IMG/VR virus record: IMGVR_UViG_3300025818_004904
Coordinates: 1 to 45,808 of that record
Direction: 5' to 3' (one strand)
DNA: 45,808 nucleotides
DNA from: a virus
Shown: in pieces, positions 32,634-40,164 of the stretch
Position numbering within the stretch: position 1 is the first letter of the stretch
Layout of the letters: each line of letters starts with the position of its first letter
Position numbers and translations under genes: made by a program
Notes under the pieces: model-generated
Seen by the model: the letters and a program-made list of their open reading frames with translations, nothing else
What the model was told of the DNA's origin: nothing
Database searches by the model: none

Positions 32634-33352
32634 TCGCTGACAAAATACAAGTTGTGACTCTAACTTGTGACCAGTACCTTGATACAAGAGTCCCAGCAGT
32701 TAAAGAAACCTTTGGTCAGAACTTTGATACTATTTTTCTCACTGATACACCAGTCGATGAGGAGATCGTTGGGTATAACACCCCGAAAAACTATGATGGT
32801 ATTCAGCAGAAATACACTCAGTTTTTCTTAAACCACGACTTCACTAAGTTTGACTACTATTTCTTTGTCGATGATGACACATACATAAATCATAACAATA
32901 TCAACAACTTGGGACTAGATGAACTCGACCCAGAAGAAAGATTTTGTTTGCTAAGATTGCTGTATCTAGGGGAGACTGGTCTAGATATGCACGGACGCCA
33001 AACAGGCTATCCGATGCACAAGATCAAAGGAAAAAATACACAGCTACCCCTTTATCATCCAAGTGGCGGGGCTGGGTTTGTCTTGTCAAGGGCAGCCTGT
33101 CTAAGTATCCAAAACTTCTTAAAACAAGTGGATGAAGAGTCTTTGCCTCAAAGCGGACACTCTGATGTTACTGTTGCGTTTTGGATGCGAGAGTGTGATG
33201 TTAAGCTTCTCCCAAGTGATAAGCTTTGGTGGAATAATCCAGAAAGTCTCTATCAAGAATATTATTCTGACTTTACGGAAGAACTAGAAAAAAATGCTGT
33301 TACATTTCATTACATGACGCCTGAAAGAATGAGGGCAATGTATCAAAGCTGA
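32618..33352 (+). CDS. Fringe-like (GT31-type) glycosyltransferase
   Basis: DYYFFVDDDTYINHNN carries the metal-binding DDD motif (85-87); SGGAGFVLSRAA and HSDVTVAFWMREC are the next two blocks of the GT31 fringe/beta-1,3-galactosyltransferase family, best known from eukaryotes. No membrane anchor is present, so it works in the cytosol on UDP-sugars. The likely donor is a sugar made by its neighbours. The start is either ATG 32618 or TTG 32630. The acceptor (DNA, protein or lipid) is unknown. Confidence 0.8.
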   Translation: MAYKLIADKIQVVTLTCDQYLDTRVPAVKETFGQNFDTIFLTDTPVDEEIVGYNTPKNYDGIQQKYTQFFLNHDFTKFDYYFFVDDDTYINHNNINNLGLDELDPEERFCLLRLLYLGETGLDMHGRQTGYPMHKIKGKNTQLPLYHPSGGAGFVLSRAACLSIQNFLKQVDEESLPQSGHSDVTVAFWMRECDVKLLPSDKLWWNNPESLYQEYYSDFTEELEKNAVTFHYMTPERMRAMYQS

Positions 33353-33375
33353 TAGTCTTAGAAAAGGTTATAAAA

Positions 33376-34470
33376 TTGTATGATTACATTATAGTGGGCA
33401 GTGGGCTATTTGGCTCAATATGCGCCTACGAACTAGAAAAGCTAAACAACAAAGTTCTCGTCTTGGAGAAGCGTCCCCATGTAGGTGGCAACTGTTACAC
33501 TAAAAACGTTGAGGGTATCAATGTTCATAAGTACGGACCCCACATCTTTCACACAAACGACAAGAGGATATGGGATTATGTCAGCCAGTTCGTTGAGTTT
33601 AATCATTACACAAACAGGACCAAAGTAAATTACCAGGGTCAGATATATTCTTTTCCCATTAATCTGATGACTCTCAGCCAAGTTTGGGGAGTTAAGACTC
33701 CTCAAGAGGCACAGCTAAAACTAGAGAAAAACAGAGTCCCCATCAAAAATCCTCAGAACTTGGAGGAGTGGATCCTCTCTCAGGTCGGTGAGGAAATATA
33801 TGAAATATTTGTCAAAGGATATACCACTAAGCAGTGGGGGCGAGAACCAAAGTACTTGCCTTCATCGATTATTAGGCGACTTCCGATTAGGCTAACTTAT
33901 AACGATAACTATTTTAACGACAGATATCAGGGAATACCGATCGGCGGCTATACGCAGATCTTTGAAAAGCTTCTAGAGAACGTTGATCTAGAGACGGGCG
34001 TCGATTTCTTTGACAATAAAGAATATTTTGAAAGCATCTCTAAAAAGATCATCTTCACGGGAAAGATAGATGAACTTTTTGAATACACTTTTGGCGAGCT
34101 TGAATATAGAAGCTTGAAGTTTGAGGAAGAGATCCTAGAGGGGGATTTTCAAGGGAACGCTTTAATAAATTACACTGAACAGAGTGTCCCATTCACTAGA
34201 ATATGCGAACATAAGCACTTTGAGTTTGGAAATCAGGACAAAACTGTTATTACAAGGGAGTATCCAGACTCATACTCGGCTGGAAAGGTTCCCTACTATC
34301 CAGTCGGGGACCAGAAGAACTTAGAGATATATAAAAAATACAAAAACCTGTCCAAAGACTTTAACAACTATATTTTTGGTGGTAGACTAGCGGAGTACAA
34401 GTACTATGACATGCACCAAGTCATTGGAAGTGCCCTTAGTAAGCTCAAGAGAGGAATTATAAATGAGTAG
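33376..34470 (+). CDS. glf: UDP-galactopyranose mutase
   Basis: Flavoenzyme that converts UDP-galactopyranose to UDP-galactofuranose. GSGLFG at 8-13 is the FAD-binding loop, and KRPHVGGNCYT, KYGPHIFHTND and KGYTTKQWGR are characteristic mutase blocks; 364 aa matches the bacterial enzyme. The start is TTG 33376 with AAAGG eight bases upstream. Together with the epimerase and glycosyltransferase it forms a three-gene galactofuranose pathway. E. coli does not need this for growth, so in phage it probably serves glycan decoration. Confidence 0.96.
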   Translation: MYDYIIVGSGLFGSICAYELEKLNNKVLVLEKRPHVGGNCYTKNVEGINVHKYGPHIFHTNDKRIWDYVSQFVEFNHYTNRTKVNYQGQIYSFPINLMTLSQVWGVKTPQEAQLKLEKNRVPIKNPQNLEEWILSQVGEEIYEIFVKGYTTKQWGREPKYLPSSIIRRLPIRLTYNDNYFNDRYQGIPIGGYTQIFEKLLENVDLETGVDFFDNKEYFESISKKIIFTGKIDELFEYTFGELEYRSLKFEEEILEGDFQGNALINYTEQSVPFTRICEHKHFEFGNQDKTVITREYPDSYSAGKVPYYPVGDQKNLEIYKKYKNLSKDFNNYIFGGRLAEYKYYDMHQVIGSALSKLKRGIINE

Positions 34471-34540
34471 TAGAGTTGGAGTCATAGGATGTGGTTTTGC
34501 AGAAGATCTAATAAATCTAATCAAAAGGAGAACAAAATGA
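34463..34540 (+). pseudogene. Truncated Rossmann-fold oxidoreductase start, 25 aa
   Basis: SSRVGVIGCGFAEDLINLIK begins like a GFO/IDH-type dehydrogenase (GxGxxA) but ends after 25 codons, with the DUF3310-like gene starting on its stop. It may be a remnant of a deleted sugar-modifying gene or a start codon relay for the next gene. Confidence 0.45.
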
Positions 34541-34746
34541 TTAATAATAATGTAGATCACCCCAAACACTATAACGAAGGTGTCGAAGCAATCGATGTGA
34601 TTGAAAGCTGGGACCTCAACTTCAATGTAGGCAACGTCATTAAGTATATGCTACGTGCCCCACACAAGGGAGAAGAGATTCAGGACCTAGAAAAGGCTAA
34701 ATGGTATCTCGATCGTCACCTGGAGAATGTTAGGAAGACAAAGTAA
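34537..34746 (+). CDS. DUF3310-like protein, 69 aa
   Basis: VDHPKHYNEGVEAIDVIESW, GNVIKYMLRAPHKG and LEKAKWYLDRHL are the classic DUF3310 blocks (often annotated SaV-like). Found in many phages; function not settled. AAAAGGAGAAC precedes ATG 34537; a longer in-frame start at 34489 is unlikely. Confidence 0.9.
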   Translation: MINNNVDHPKHYNEGVEAIDVIESWDLNFNVGNVIKYMLRAPHKGEEIQDLEKAKWYLDRHLENVRKTK

Positions 34747-34865
34747 TGAAGGTAGCAGTTCTAGCAGCCGTCGTTTTGATCGGCGGATTCTTCATGGCTA
34801 AGCTAACACTTGAGTTCCTCGACATATTGCTCGAAAAACTCAAGGAAGAAAATAGAGAAGATTAA
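34746..34865 (+). CDS. Small membrane protein, 39 aa
   Basis: Hydrophobic first 20 residues (KVAVLAAVVLIGGFFMAKL), then an amphipathic charged tail. TAATG overlap with upstream gene. Confidence 0.58.
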   Translation: MKVAVLAAVVLIGGFFMAKLTLEFLDILLEKLKEENRED

Positions 34866-34866
34866 A

Positions 34867-35016
34867 ATGGAAGATATTAAAAAACTAACTGAACAATGTG
34901 TCCTAAACAGTGATAAGATACATGTGATTGCTCAAGAGTTAAAGAGCACCAAACGACAATTAGACAGGCTTGCAATCCTATATGTGATCACAACATTTAT
35001 CTTGGCGGCTTTGTAA
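34867..35016 (+). CDS. Small membrane-anchored helical protein, 49 aa
   Basis: Charged helix (KKLTEQCVLNSDKIHVIAQE) followed by a C-terminal membrane segment (LAILYVITTFILAAL). It starts one base after the previous stop. Not recognised. Confidence 0.6.
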   Translation: MEDIKKLTEQCVLNSDKIHVIAQELKSTKRQLDRLAILYVITTFILAAL

Positions 35017-35021
35017 GGAAT

Positions 35022-35705
35022 ATGACTGTAAAACTTATTTCATACTCACGAGTTCCCGACGAATCAGAGCTTGATCTTAATAATGTTCAGGAACTGATTG
35101 CTTATTGTGCGAGGGTGAGCAACCCTAGCAATCAAATGAATAAGGAAACCTCTGAGCGATTGATCAAATACCTGATCAAACATGCTCACTGGTCACCACT
35201 TGAGATGGTGAATGCTTGTCTTGAAATCAATACGACCAGAGATATCGCTCACCAGATTGTTCGGCACCGCTCTTTTGCTTTTCAGGAGTTCAGTCAGCGA
35301 TATGCCAACCCAAAAGAGATGGGCGATATGTTTATCTTGCGGGATGCACGGCTACAAGATAAAAAGAACAGGCAGAACTCAATCGATATTGACGACGATA
35401 CTCTCAAAGAAGAGTGGAACGCAAGGCAGACTGCTGTGATCGACCTAGCCAAAGAAACATATGACTGGGCGATTGAGAACGGGATTGCTAAAGAGCAAGC
35501 AAGAGTTGTGTTACCTGAAGGCAACACTAAAACACGATTGTATATGAATGGAACACTCCGCTCGTGGATTCACTACATTGAACTGCGAGCAGCCAACGGC
35601 ACCCAAAAAGAACATATGGAAATCGCTCACGCTTGTGCGAAAGTGATTGCTGAAATCTTCCCACTAGCCAAAGACTTTATTGAAGGAGAACAAAATGAAA
35701 ATTAA
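35022..35705 (+). CDS. thyX: Flavin-dependent thymidylate synthase ThyX
   Basis: Makes dTMP from dUMP using FAD, NADPH and methylene-tetrahydrofolate. The signature RHRX7S is exact at residues 81-91 (RHRSFAFQEFSQR). The C-terminal part includes RLYMNGTLRSWIHYIELR, the substrate-binding helix. At 227 aa it is full length. It complements the dUTPase at 1755, which supplies dUMP. GGAATATG gives a modest ribosome-binding site. It overlaps the next gene by 11 bases. Confidence 0.96.
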   Translation: MTVKLISYSRVPDESELDLNNVQELIAYCARVSNPSNQMNKETSERLIKYLIKHAHWSPLEMVNACLEINTTRDIAHQIVRHRSFAFQEFSQRYANPKEMGDMFILRDARLQDKKNRQNSIDIDDDTLKEEWNARQTAVIDLAKETYDWAIENGIAKEQARVVLPEGNTKTRLYMNGTLRSWIHYIELRAANGTQKEHMEIAHACAKVIAEIFPLAKDFIEGEQNEN

Positions 35706-36060
35706 AGTAAAAGTCTGCACAGAGAAACACATCGTAGAAGCAAGAACTATTGTTCTGGATACAGAAGAGTATCCAAGACTTCAGGAGATGATTGACAACG
35801 GAGAGTTGAAAGACATTTCCAACGGAGGTGAATACCCTGAAGGCGGAAGGTTCTGGCGGCTAGACTGGACAGACACAACCGCTAAAGAGTTCCTAGTGGA
35901 TGCTTGGCAGATTACCGACGAAGACGAAGCCGATGAGGTTTATTATGAAGAGCACTTCGACATTGACGAGAGTTGGGCTTATGACGGCATTGTCTGGGAG
36001 AACGACTCTGACCAGCACCCATTTGTTGTTGGCTATGTTCCAGTGGTAGAAGAAGAGTAA
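35695..36060 (+). CDS. Acidic hypothetical protein, 121 aa
   Basis: Beta-like start (KIKVKVCTEKHIVEARTIVL) then a very acidic C-terminal half with Trp residues (FWRLDWTDT, ESWAYDGIVWEND). ATG 35695 follows GAAGGAGAAC. Possibly a DNA-mimic-like acidic protein; not recognised. Confidence 0.72.
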   Translation: MKIKVKVCTEKHIVEARTIVLDTEEYPRLQEMIDNGELKDISNGGEYPEGGRFWRLDWTDTTAKEFLVDAWQITDEDEADEVYYEEHFDIDESWAYDGIVWENDSDQHPFVVGYVPVVEEE

Positions 36061-36189
36061 ATGAACATGATCGTAAAGTTCATATCATTTGTGATCTTTA
36101 TGATCTCATTTTACTTTTTGGCTTACTTTGTTGGCGACCGAGTGGCTGCTATAATCACCCGAATGAAAGGCACAAAAGAAAAGAAATGA
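36061..36189 (+). CDS. Small membrane protein, 42 aa
   Basis: One long hydrophobic segment (FISFVIFMISFYFLAYFVG) and a basic tail (RMKGTKEKK). It starts directly after the previous stop. Confidence 0.58.
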   Translation: MNMIVKFISFVIFMISFYFLAYFVGDRVAAIITRMKGTKEKK

Positions 36190-36269
36190 AAGGACTAATC
36201 AAGCTGATAATAATGAGCTTACCTATAGTATTATATACAGTAATAGATTCAGTAAGAACAGACGTATAG
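36186..36269 (+). CDS. Hydrophobic peptide, 27 aa
   Basis: KGLIKLIIMSLPIVLYTVID then a short tail. ATG overlaps the previous stop (ATGA). Small size keeps confidence low. A 390-bp non-coding region follows. Confidence 0.42.
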   Translation: MKGLIKLIIMSLPIVLYTVIDSVRTDV

Positions 36270-36310
36270 ATTGCTAGGTTGATAGCGTTTACTAGTTTGT
36301 TTACAGATCA

Positions 36311-36350
36311 CTGCAAAGTTTGCACACTTACTGCAAGAAATGCACAGTTT
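36311..36350 (+). repeat. Two tandem 20-bp iteron-like repeats
   Basis: CTGCAAAGTTTGCACACTTA is followed immediately by CTGCAAGAAATGCACAGTTT. Each unit has the form CTGCAA-N4-TGCACA-N4. The first holds a perfect 13-nt palindrome, TGCAAAGTTTGCA. A third partial copy (TTGCAAAATGA) lies near 36370. Confidence 0.75.
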
Positions 36351-36386
36351 TCAGAACTCATTGTTTTTATTGCAAAATGATAACAC

Positions 36387-36413
36387 TATGCTAGCTTTAT
36401 CAGTATGTTAGCT
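36387..36413 (+). repeat. Direct repeat TATG(C/T)TAGCT
   Basis: TATGCTAGCT at 36387-36396 and TATGTTAGCT at 36404-36413 differ at one base and are 17 bp apart, close to two helical turns. Confidence 0.6.
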
Positions 36414-36659
36414 ATGACTGCCATTGGCTGCTTTTGGCAGCGATTGTCAGCATTTGTATTAAATACACGGTAAATAGATCAACGTCAATCAAAAAGCAAT
36501 AGCAGGCAAAAGCAGAAAGGACTACCATTCTACCACACTCTTCGGAAGGTGTTAAACAGCTTTTGACTGCCGTACTCGACTAGGAGAGAGTTAAACTAAC
36601 GTATTGAAAAAGCAGGGAATAAAAAAAGACAATAAATGTGAAAAAAGAGCATTAAAAAC

Positions 36660-36687
36660 TTGACGGATACAGCATCTGTAGTAATAT
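36660..36687 (+). promoter_or_regulatory. Sigma-70-type promoter, conserved cassette 7
   Basis: TTGACG at 36660-36665, a 16-bp spacer and TAATAT at 36682-36687, then GTGTAAGGGAGAGAG before ATG 36711. Confidence 0.86.
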
Positions 36688-36710
36688 ACTAGTGTAAGGG
36701 AGAGAGATTC

Positions 36711-37754
36711 ATGGCTGTTGATTTCAAAACGTTCGTTTCCTTAGCACCCGCAGTGAGCGCTGCTCGCCTGCCTGTCCTGCTCCGTGGTCGCCACGGTATT
36801 GGCAAGAGCCAGGTTGTGTATCAGCTTGCTGCTAACATGGGCTTGCCTGTTATTGAGCGGCGTGCTAGCCAGATGACAGAGGGTGATCTTGTTGGTCTCC
36901 CCAGCATTGATGGCAACCGCACGAGCTTTAACCCGCCTGACTGGTTCAAAGAAGCTTGTGAAGAGCCAGCAGTTCTCTTCCTTGATGAAGTTGATCGTGC
37001 TACTCTGGAAGTCCGCCAAGGGATTTTCGAACTGACTGACAGCCGTAAGCTGAATGGTCATCATCTTCACCCTGACACGATTGTGTTTGCTGCCATCAAT
37101 GGCGGGGAACATGGGGAACAATACCAAGTTAATGAAATGGACCCAGCAGAACTTGACCGATGGTCAGTCTGGGATATTGAGCCCACTGTTGAAGACTGGC
37201 TTGCATGGGGCAAGGAAAACGTTGATAGCCTGATCTGGGATTTTGTGAACCAGAATAGGGATCACCTTGAGCATAAGGGCGAAATTGAGCCGAACAAGCG
37301 CTATCCCAGCCGTCGTAGCTGGAAGCGGCTGAACGATGTGCTCGCAGGTGCTGGCTATCTTGAAGAAGCTGGTCCTGAAATGTTCACCCTTGCTCAGTCC
37401 TTCGTCGGCTTCGAAGCTGCTGTCGCTCTCAATGACTTCGCTCAGAACTATGAAAGGGTTGTGACGGTTGCTCAGCTTCTCGCTGGTGAGCGTAAAGACG
37501 CTCTGGCTGCCTTCTCCCTGAATGAGCACTGTGCGATGGTGGAAAAGATTGAAGCAGAAGAAGTCTGCAAGGAAGAACTCAGCGCCGAACACATCAGTGC
37601 TCTGGCTAGCTACTTCTGCGAGTTGCCCTCTGAAGCGGCAATGAAGCTCTGGACGGTCCTCAGCACCGCTGGTGTTCAGGACAACGTCATCAAGTTCCAC
37701 GGTGCTAATGATGGTGCCGTCGGTTCTCACCTCTCCAAAATCCTGGGAGCCTAA
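36711..37754 (+). CDS. MoxR-type AAA+ ATPase
   Basis: Walker A GRHGIGKS at 26-33 and Walker B VLFLDEVD at 88-95 lie in a 347-aa protein with the MoxR/AAA_5 layout (DLVGLPSIDGNRTSFNPPDW and FAAINGGEHG are typical). MoxR ATPases act as chaperones or metal-insertion factors with VWA proteins; the next gene is exactly such a protein. It has its own strong promoter, and a terminator separates it from the VWA gene, which has a matching promoter. CGT, CGC and GGT codons look commoner than in nearby genes, consistent with high expression. Confidence 0.92.
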   Translation: MAVDFKTFVSLAPAVSAARLPVLLRGRHGIGKSQVVYQLAANMGLPVIERRASQMTEGDLVGLPSIDGNRTSFNPPDWFKEACEEPAVLFLDEVDRATLEVRQGIFELTDSRKLNGHHLHPDTIVFAAINGGEHGEQYQVNEMDPAELDRWSVWDIEPTVEDWLAWGKENVDSLIWDFVNQNRDHLEHKGEIEPNKRYPSRRSWKRLNDVLAGAGYLEEAGPEMFTLAQSFVGFEAAVALNDFAQNYERVVTVAQLLAGERKDALAAFSLNEHCAMVEKIEAEEVCKEELSAEHISALASYFCELPSEAAMKLWTVLSTAGVQDNVIKFHGANDGAVGSHLSKILGA

Positions 37755-37783
37755 TCTCTCTCTCACCCTATCCCAGGTGCATT

Positions 37784-37812
37784 AGCTCAGCTTCGGCTGG
37801 GCTTTTGTTTTT
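37784..37812 (+). terminator. Rho-independent terminator after MoxR gene
   Basis: AGCTCAGC (37784-37791), TTCG loop and GCTGGGCT (37796-37803) form an 8-bp stem with one G-T pair, followed by TTTTGTTTTT. UUCG loops are exceptionally stable. Confidence 0.9.
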
Positions 37813-37830
37813 GAGGGCAGCAAATAAAAG

Positions 37831-37858
37831 TTGACAGAGTAGTATGATGTGCTAATAT
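37831..37858 (+). promoter_or_regulatory. Sigma-70-type promoter, conserved cassette 8
   Basis: TTGACA at 37831-37836, a 16-bp spacer and TAATAT at 37853-37858, then AATGTAGGGAAGAGAG before ATG 37883. Confidence 0.87.
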
Positions 37859-37882
37859 ACTAATGTAGGGAAGAGAGATATT

Positions 37883-39070
37883 ATGAGCTTTGATCTTAAA
37901 CTCCATGCTTATCGACTGCTGATGGACGAGCCCTTCTTTGCTTGTCTGTCCCGCAAGATTGAGAAGCGTGAGGATCGCAGTATCCCAACAGCAGGTGTGC
38001 TCGTCAATGAGAACACTGGTCAGTTTGAGATGATCTACAATCCTGAGTTCCTTGCTAGCCTGCCCGAGAACCAGATCAAGGGTGTTCTCAAGCATGAGTT
38101 CTATCACCTGATTTTTGAACACGTTACCAGCCGTAAGCCTGAAGGCGTTGCTCACAAGTCGTGGAACATTGCTGCTGACCTGGCTATCAACAGCCACTTG
38201 GTTGATGAGCTTCCAGAGTTTGCCTGTATGCCGGGTGTCGGTCCTTTTGAAGAACTGCCCAAGTTCAAAACGGCTGAGTGGTATCTCAAGAACATTACTC
38301 AAGATCAGGTTGATCAGTGCAATGCTCCCGGCGGTATGGACGGCGGTGAGGGCGAAGCTGGTACTGGTCAGCTTGATAGCCATGAGGGTTGGGATGAAGA
38401 AGGTGGTAGCCCTGCACAAGAAGCTGCCAACCAGATGGCTAAGGAACGACTGAAGCAAGCAATGAAGGAGGCTGCCCAGGAAGCCAGCAAGTCTCCCAAC
38501 GGCTGGGGATCAGTTTCAGGGGACCTTAAAAAAGAAATCATGAAAAGGATTGAAACGAAGGTAGACTGGAAGAAGGTACTACGATACTTCATCAAGACTT
38601 CCCAACGTGCTAACAAGAGCAGCACTGTCCGCCGTATTAACAAGCGGTATGCCTACATTCACCCAGGGAAGAAAGTAAAGCGGCAAGCAAAGATCGCAAT
38701 TGCTATTGACCAGTCTGGTAGCGTTAGTGATGAAATGCTTGAGAGCTTCTTCGGTGAGCTTAATAAACTTGCTAAGCTGGCTGCCTTCACGGTCATTCCC
38801 TTTGATACCAGCGTTGATGAGAAGCTGGTCTATGAATGGAAGAAGGGCAAGGCTCACAAAGCTGAACGGGTGATGTGCGGCGGCACCTGCTTTGATGCTC
38901 CTACCGAATATGTAAATAAGCGTGGGGACTTTGACGGTGTTATTATTTTGACGGACATGGAAGCTCCTGCTCCCAAAGCCTGCAAAGCCCAGCGGATGTG
39001 GATGACTGATGAGCGGGGTGCTAGCCGTCCCTACTTCCAAACCCGTGAGCGTGTGATCGCAATCTCCTAA
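37883..39070 (+). CDS. VWA-domain metallopeptidase-like protein (DUF2201 type)
   Basis: HEFYHLIFEH at 71-80 is an HExxH site in the N-terminal domain, followed by WNIAADLAINSHL, the layout of VWA-like predicted metallopeptidases. A Gly/Asp-rich linker leads to a C-terminal VWA domain with a MIDAS motif DQSGS starting at Asp276, and LTDMEAPAP near the end. At 395 aa it is complete. It is the natural partner of the MoxR ATPase upstream. In bacteria such pairs remodel or activate other proteins; what the phage pair acts on is unknown. Its separate identical-type promoter suggests matched, early expression. Confidence 0.9.
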   Translation: MSFDLKLHAYRLLMDEPFFACLSRKIEKREDRSIPTAGVLVNENTGQFEMIYNPEFLASLPENQIKGVLKHEFYHLIFEHVTSRKPEGVAHKSWNIAADLAINSHLVDELPEFACMPGVGPFEELPKFKTAEWYLKNITQDQVDQCNAPGGMDGGEGEAGTGQLDSHEGWDEEGGSPAQEAANQMAKERLKQAMKEAAQEASKSPNGWGSVSGDLKKEIMKRIETKVDWKKVLRYFIKTSQRANKSSTVRRINKRYAYIHPGKKVKRQAKIAIAIDQSGSVSDEMLESFFGELNKLAKLAAFTVIPFDTSVDEKLVYEWKKGKAHKAERVMCGGTCFDAPTEYVNKRGDFDGVIILTDMEAPAPKACKAQRMWMTDERGASRPYFQTRERVIAIS

Positions 39071-39095
39071 TCAAAATCAAGGGAACAAATAAATA

Positions 39096-39266
39096 ATGAT
39101 TAACATAACAGAACTACTGGTAGCATATGAAAGCGGAGAACAAACTGAAACAGAAACTATCCAGATGTTCCAACACTTAATTGACAGCGGTCTTGTTTAT
39201 ATGCTGCAAGGTCACTACGGAAGGACAGCAGAATATTTGATTGCTGCCGGCAAATGCAAACGTTGA
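39096..39266 (+). CDS. Conserved small phage protein, 56 aa
   Basis: The end LVYMLQGHYGRTAEYLIAAG followed by KCKR matches a frequent small phage protein whose hallmark is LQGxYGRTAxxLIxxGxC. Function unknown. It starts after AAATAAATA and has only a weak ribosome-binding site (AGGGA). Confidence 0.78.
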   Translation: MINITELLVAYESGEQTETETIQMFQHLIDSGLVYMLQGHYGRTAEYLIAAGKCKR

Positions 39267-39310
39267 CAGCCATGCCAGCCCCCTATCCCCCTAATGTTAG
39301 TCCCTAGGGC

Positions 39311-39339
39311 TTGACTGCCCTCCAGGGGGGTGCTAAGTA
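39311..39339 (+). promoter_or_regulatory. Weak promoter candidate before SET-domain gene
   Basis: TTGACT at 39311-39316, 17 bp, then TGCTAAGTA (extended -10). The spacer contains CCCTCC and GGGGGG. Poorer than the main cassettes; the 39267-39389 gap holds no gene. Confidence 0.4.
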
Positions 39340-39389
39340 CATTCACGACACGGGGCTAAATTTTTCAGATTATGACCTCTATATAGGGC

Positions 39390-39683
39390 ATGACTTATTT
39401 GCCCCTCCCAGCCAATGTCTGCCTTAAGGAATCTCCTATACATGGTATGGGTCTGTATGCGAAAGAAGATATAGAAAAAGGACACGTCTTTGGAATCACC
39501 CACGTATCTGACTATGAGTTTGAAGACGGATATATCAGAACTCCTCTAGGCGGATTCTTCAACCACTCAGAAGATCCTAACTGCGAAGCCTATATCGAGG
39601 GAAGATACATAAAACTAAAAACAATAAAAGAAGTAAAGAAAGACGAAGAGCTAACTGCCCATTATTGGCTTTACGATTTATGA
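39390..39683 (+). CDS. SET-domain protein, 97 aa
   Basis: SPIHGMGLYAKEDIEKG at the start, FFNHSEDPNC at 57-65 (NHS..PNC) and DEELTAHY near the end are the three landmarks of SET lysine methyltransferases. At 97 aa it is a minimal SET domain with no pre- or post-SET part, as in some viral enzymes. It may methylate host or virion lysines. The ribosome-binding site is poor (AGGGC). Confidence 0.88.
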   Translation: MTYLPLPANVCLKESPIHGMGLYAKEDIEKGHVFGITHVSDYEFEDGYIRTPLGGFFNHSEDPNCEAYIEGRYIKLKTIKEVKKDEELTAHYWLYDL

Positions 39684-39716
39684 TGCCAAAGTCTCAAAAA
39701 ATTCCTATATAAATTT

Positions 39717-39908
39717 ATGGGACTTCAACCAGGTGACTTAATAGAATTCACATGGGCTGCTAGCTTTGGCGACAGAACAGAACTTGCTATATTCATCGGA
39801 TGGGAAAGAGAAGATATAAAAGCAAGGGCAAAAATACTGTATAATACAAAAGTACTCTGGGTTAATCACCAGTTCATAAGGAAAGTAGAAGATGACTCCG
39901 AAGTTTAA
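39717..39908 (+). CDS. GDLV-family small protein, 63 aa
   Basis: MGLQPGDLIEFTWAASFG opens the second array. The core AIFIGWEREDIK and the ending HQFIRKVEDDSEV follow the family order. No clear ribosome-binding site; TATATAAATT lies directly upstream. Overlaps the next gene by 17 bases. Confidence 0.76.
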   Translation: MGLQPGDLIEFTWAASFGDRTELAIFIGWEREDIKARAKILYNTKVLWVNHQFIRKVEDDSEV

Positions 39909-40164
39909 AGTAGGCGACTTAGTACAATATGACCTGAGTCTAGAGTTCGAAGGCGATGCCCTCGACCCTAATGCCCCGGCGGATCAGTACATGCGTCAAG
40001 GGATCATCACGGGGTTCGTGGATGTAGAGACAGGTCAGCGTCTAAACGGCGACTTTGCAACGGATGATAAAGTGGTCGCTGCGTCCATCTTAGGTCCTAA
40101 GGGTTCAGACGTCATCCTCATGACTAACCTAGAGATGGTTTCAGCGGCTCGCAGCGAATGCTAA
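39892..40164 (+). CDS. GDLV-family small protein, 90 aa
   Basis: KFKVGDLVQYDLSLEFEG at the start, a roughly 20-residue insertion, GIITGFVDVETG, and the end TNLEMVSAARSEC. GGAAAG before the ATG. Overlaps the next gene by seven bases. Confidence 0.8.
   Translation: MTPKFKVGDLVQYDLSLEFEGDALDPNAPADQYMRQGIITGFVDVETGQRLNGDFATDDKVVAASILGPKGSDVILMTNLEMVSAARSEC

Larger units (their letters stand above)
36270..36659 (+). other. Non-coding region with repeats, possible origin or control region
   Basis: No ORF of note in 390 bp, which is exceptional in this gene-dense window. It contains two 20-bp tandem repeats (36311-36350), a near-repeat pair TATGCTAGCT/TATGTTAGCT (36387 and 36404), a GCTGC-TTTTG-GCAGC hairpin near 36428, and A-rich stretches. 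The layout fits an origin, an operator cluster or a small RNA gene; sequence alone does not decide. Confidence 0.55.

Noticed and set aside
36311-36350. Tandem 20-bp repeats as a CRISPR array
   Set aside because: Repeats are adjacent without spacers and only two copies exist.
37164-37766. 200-aa minus-strand frame opposite the MoxR gene
   Set aside because: Antisense to the ATPase gene, no ribosome-binding site and no recognisable motif.
37787-38458. 223-aa minus-strand frame opposite the VWA gene
   Set aside because: Shadow of the well-supported VWA/HExxH coding frame; no start signals.
39704-39716. TATATAAATT as a T4-type late promoter (TATAAATA)
   Set aside because: Only a partial match, and similar ATAAATA strings at 23000 and 28055 have no consistent spacing to starts.
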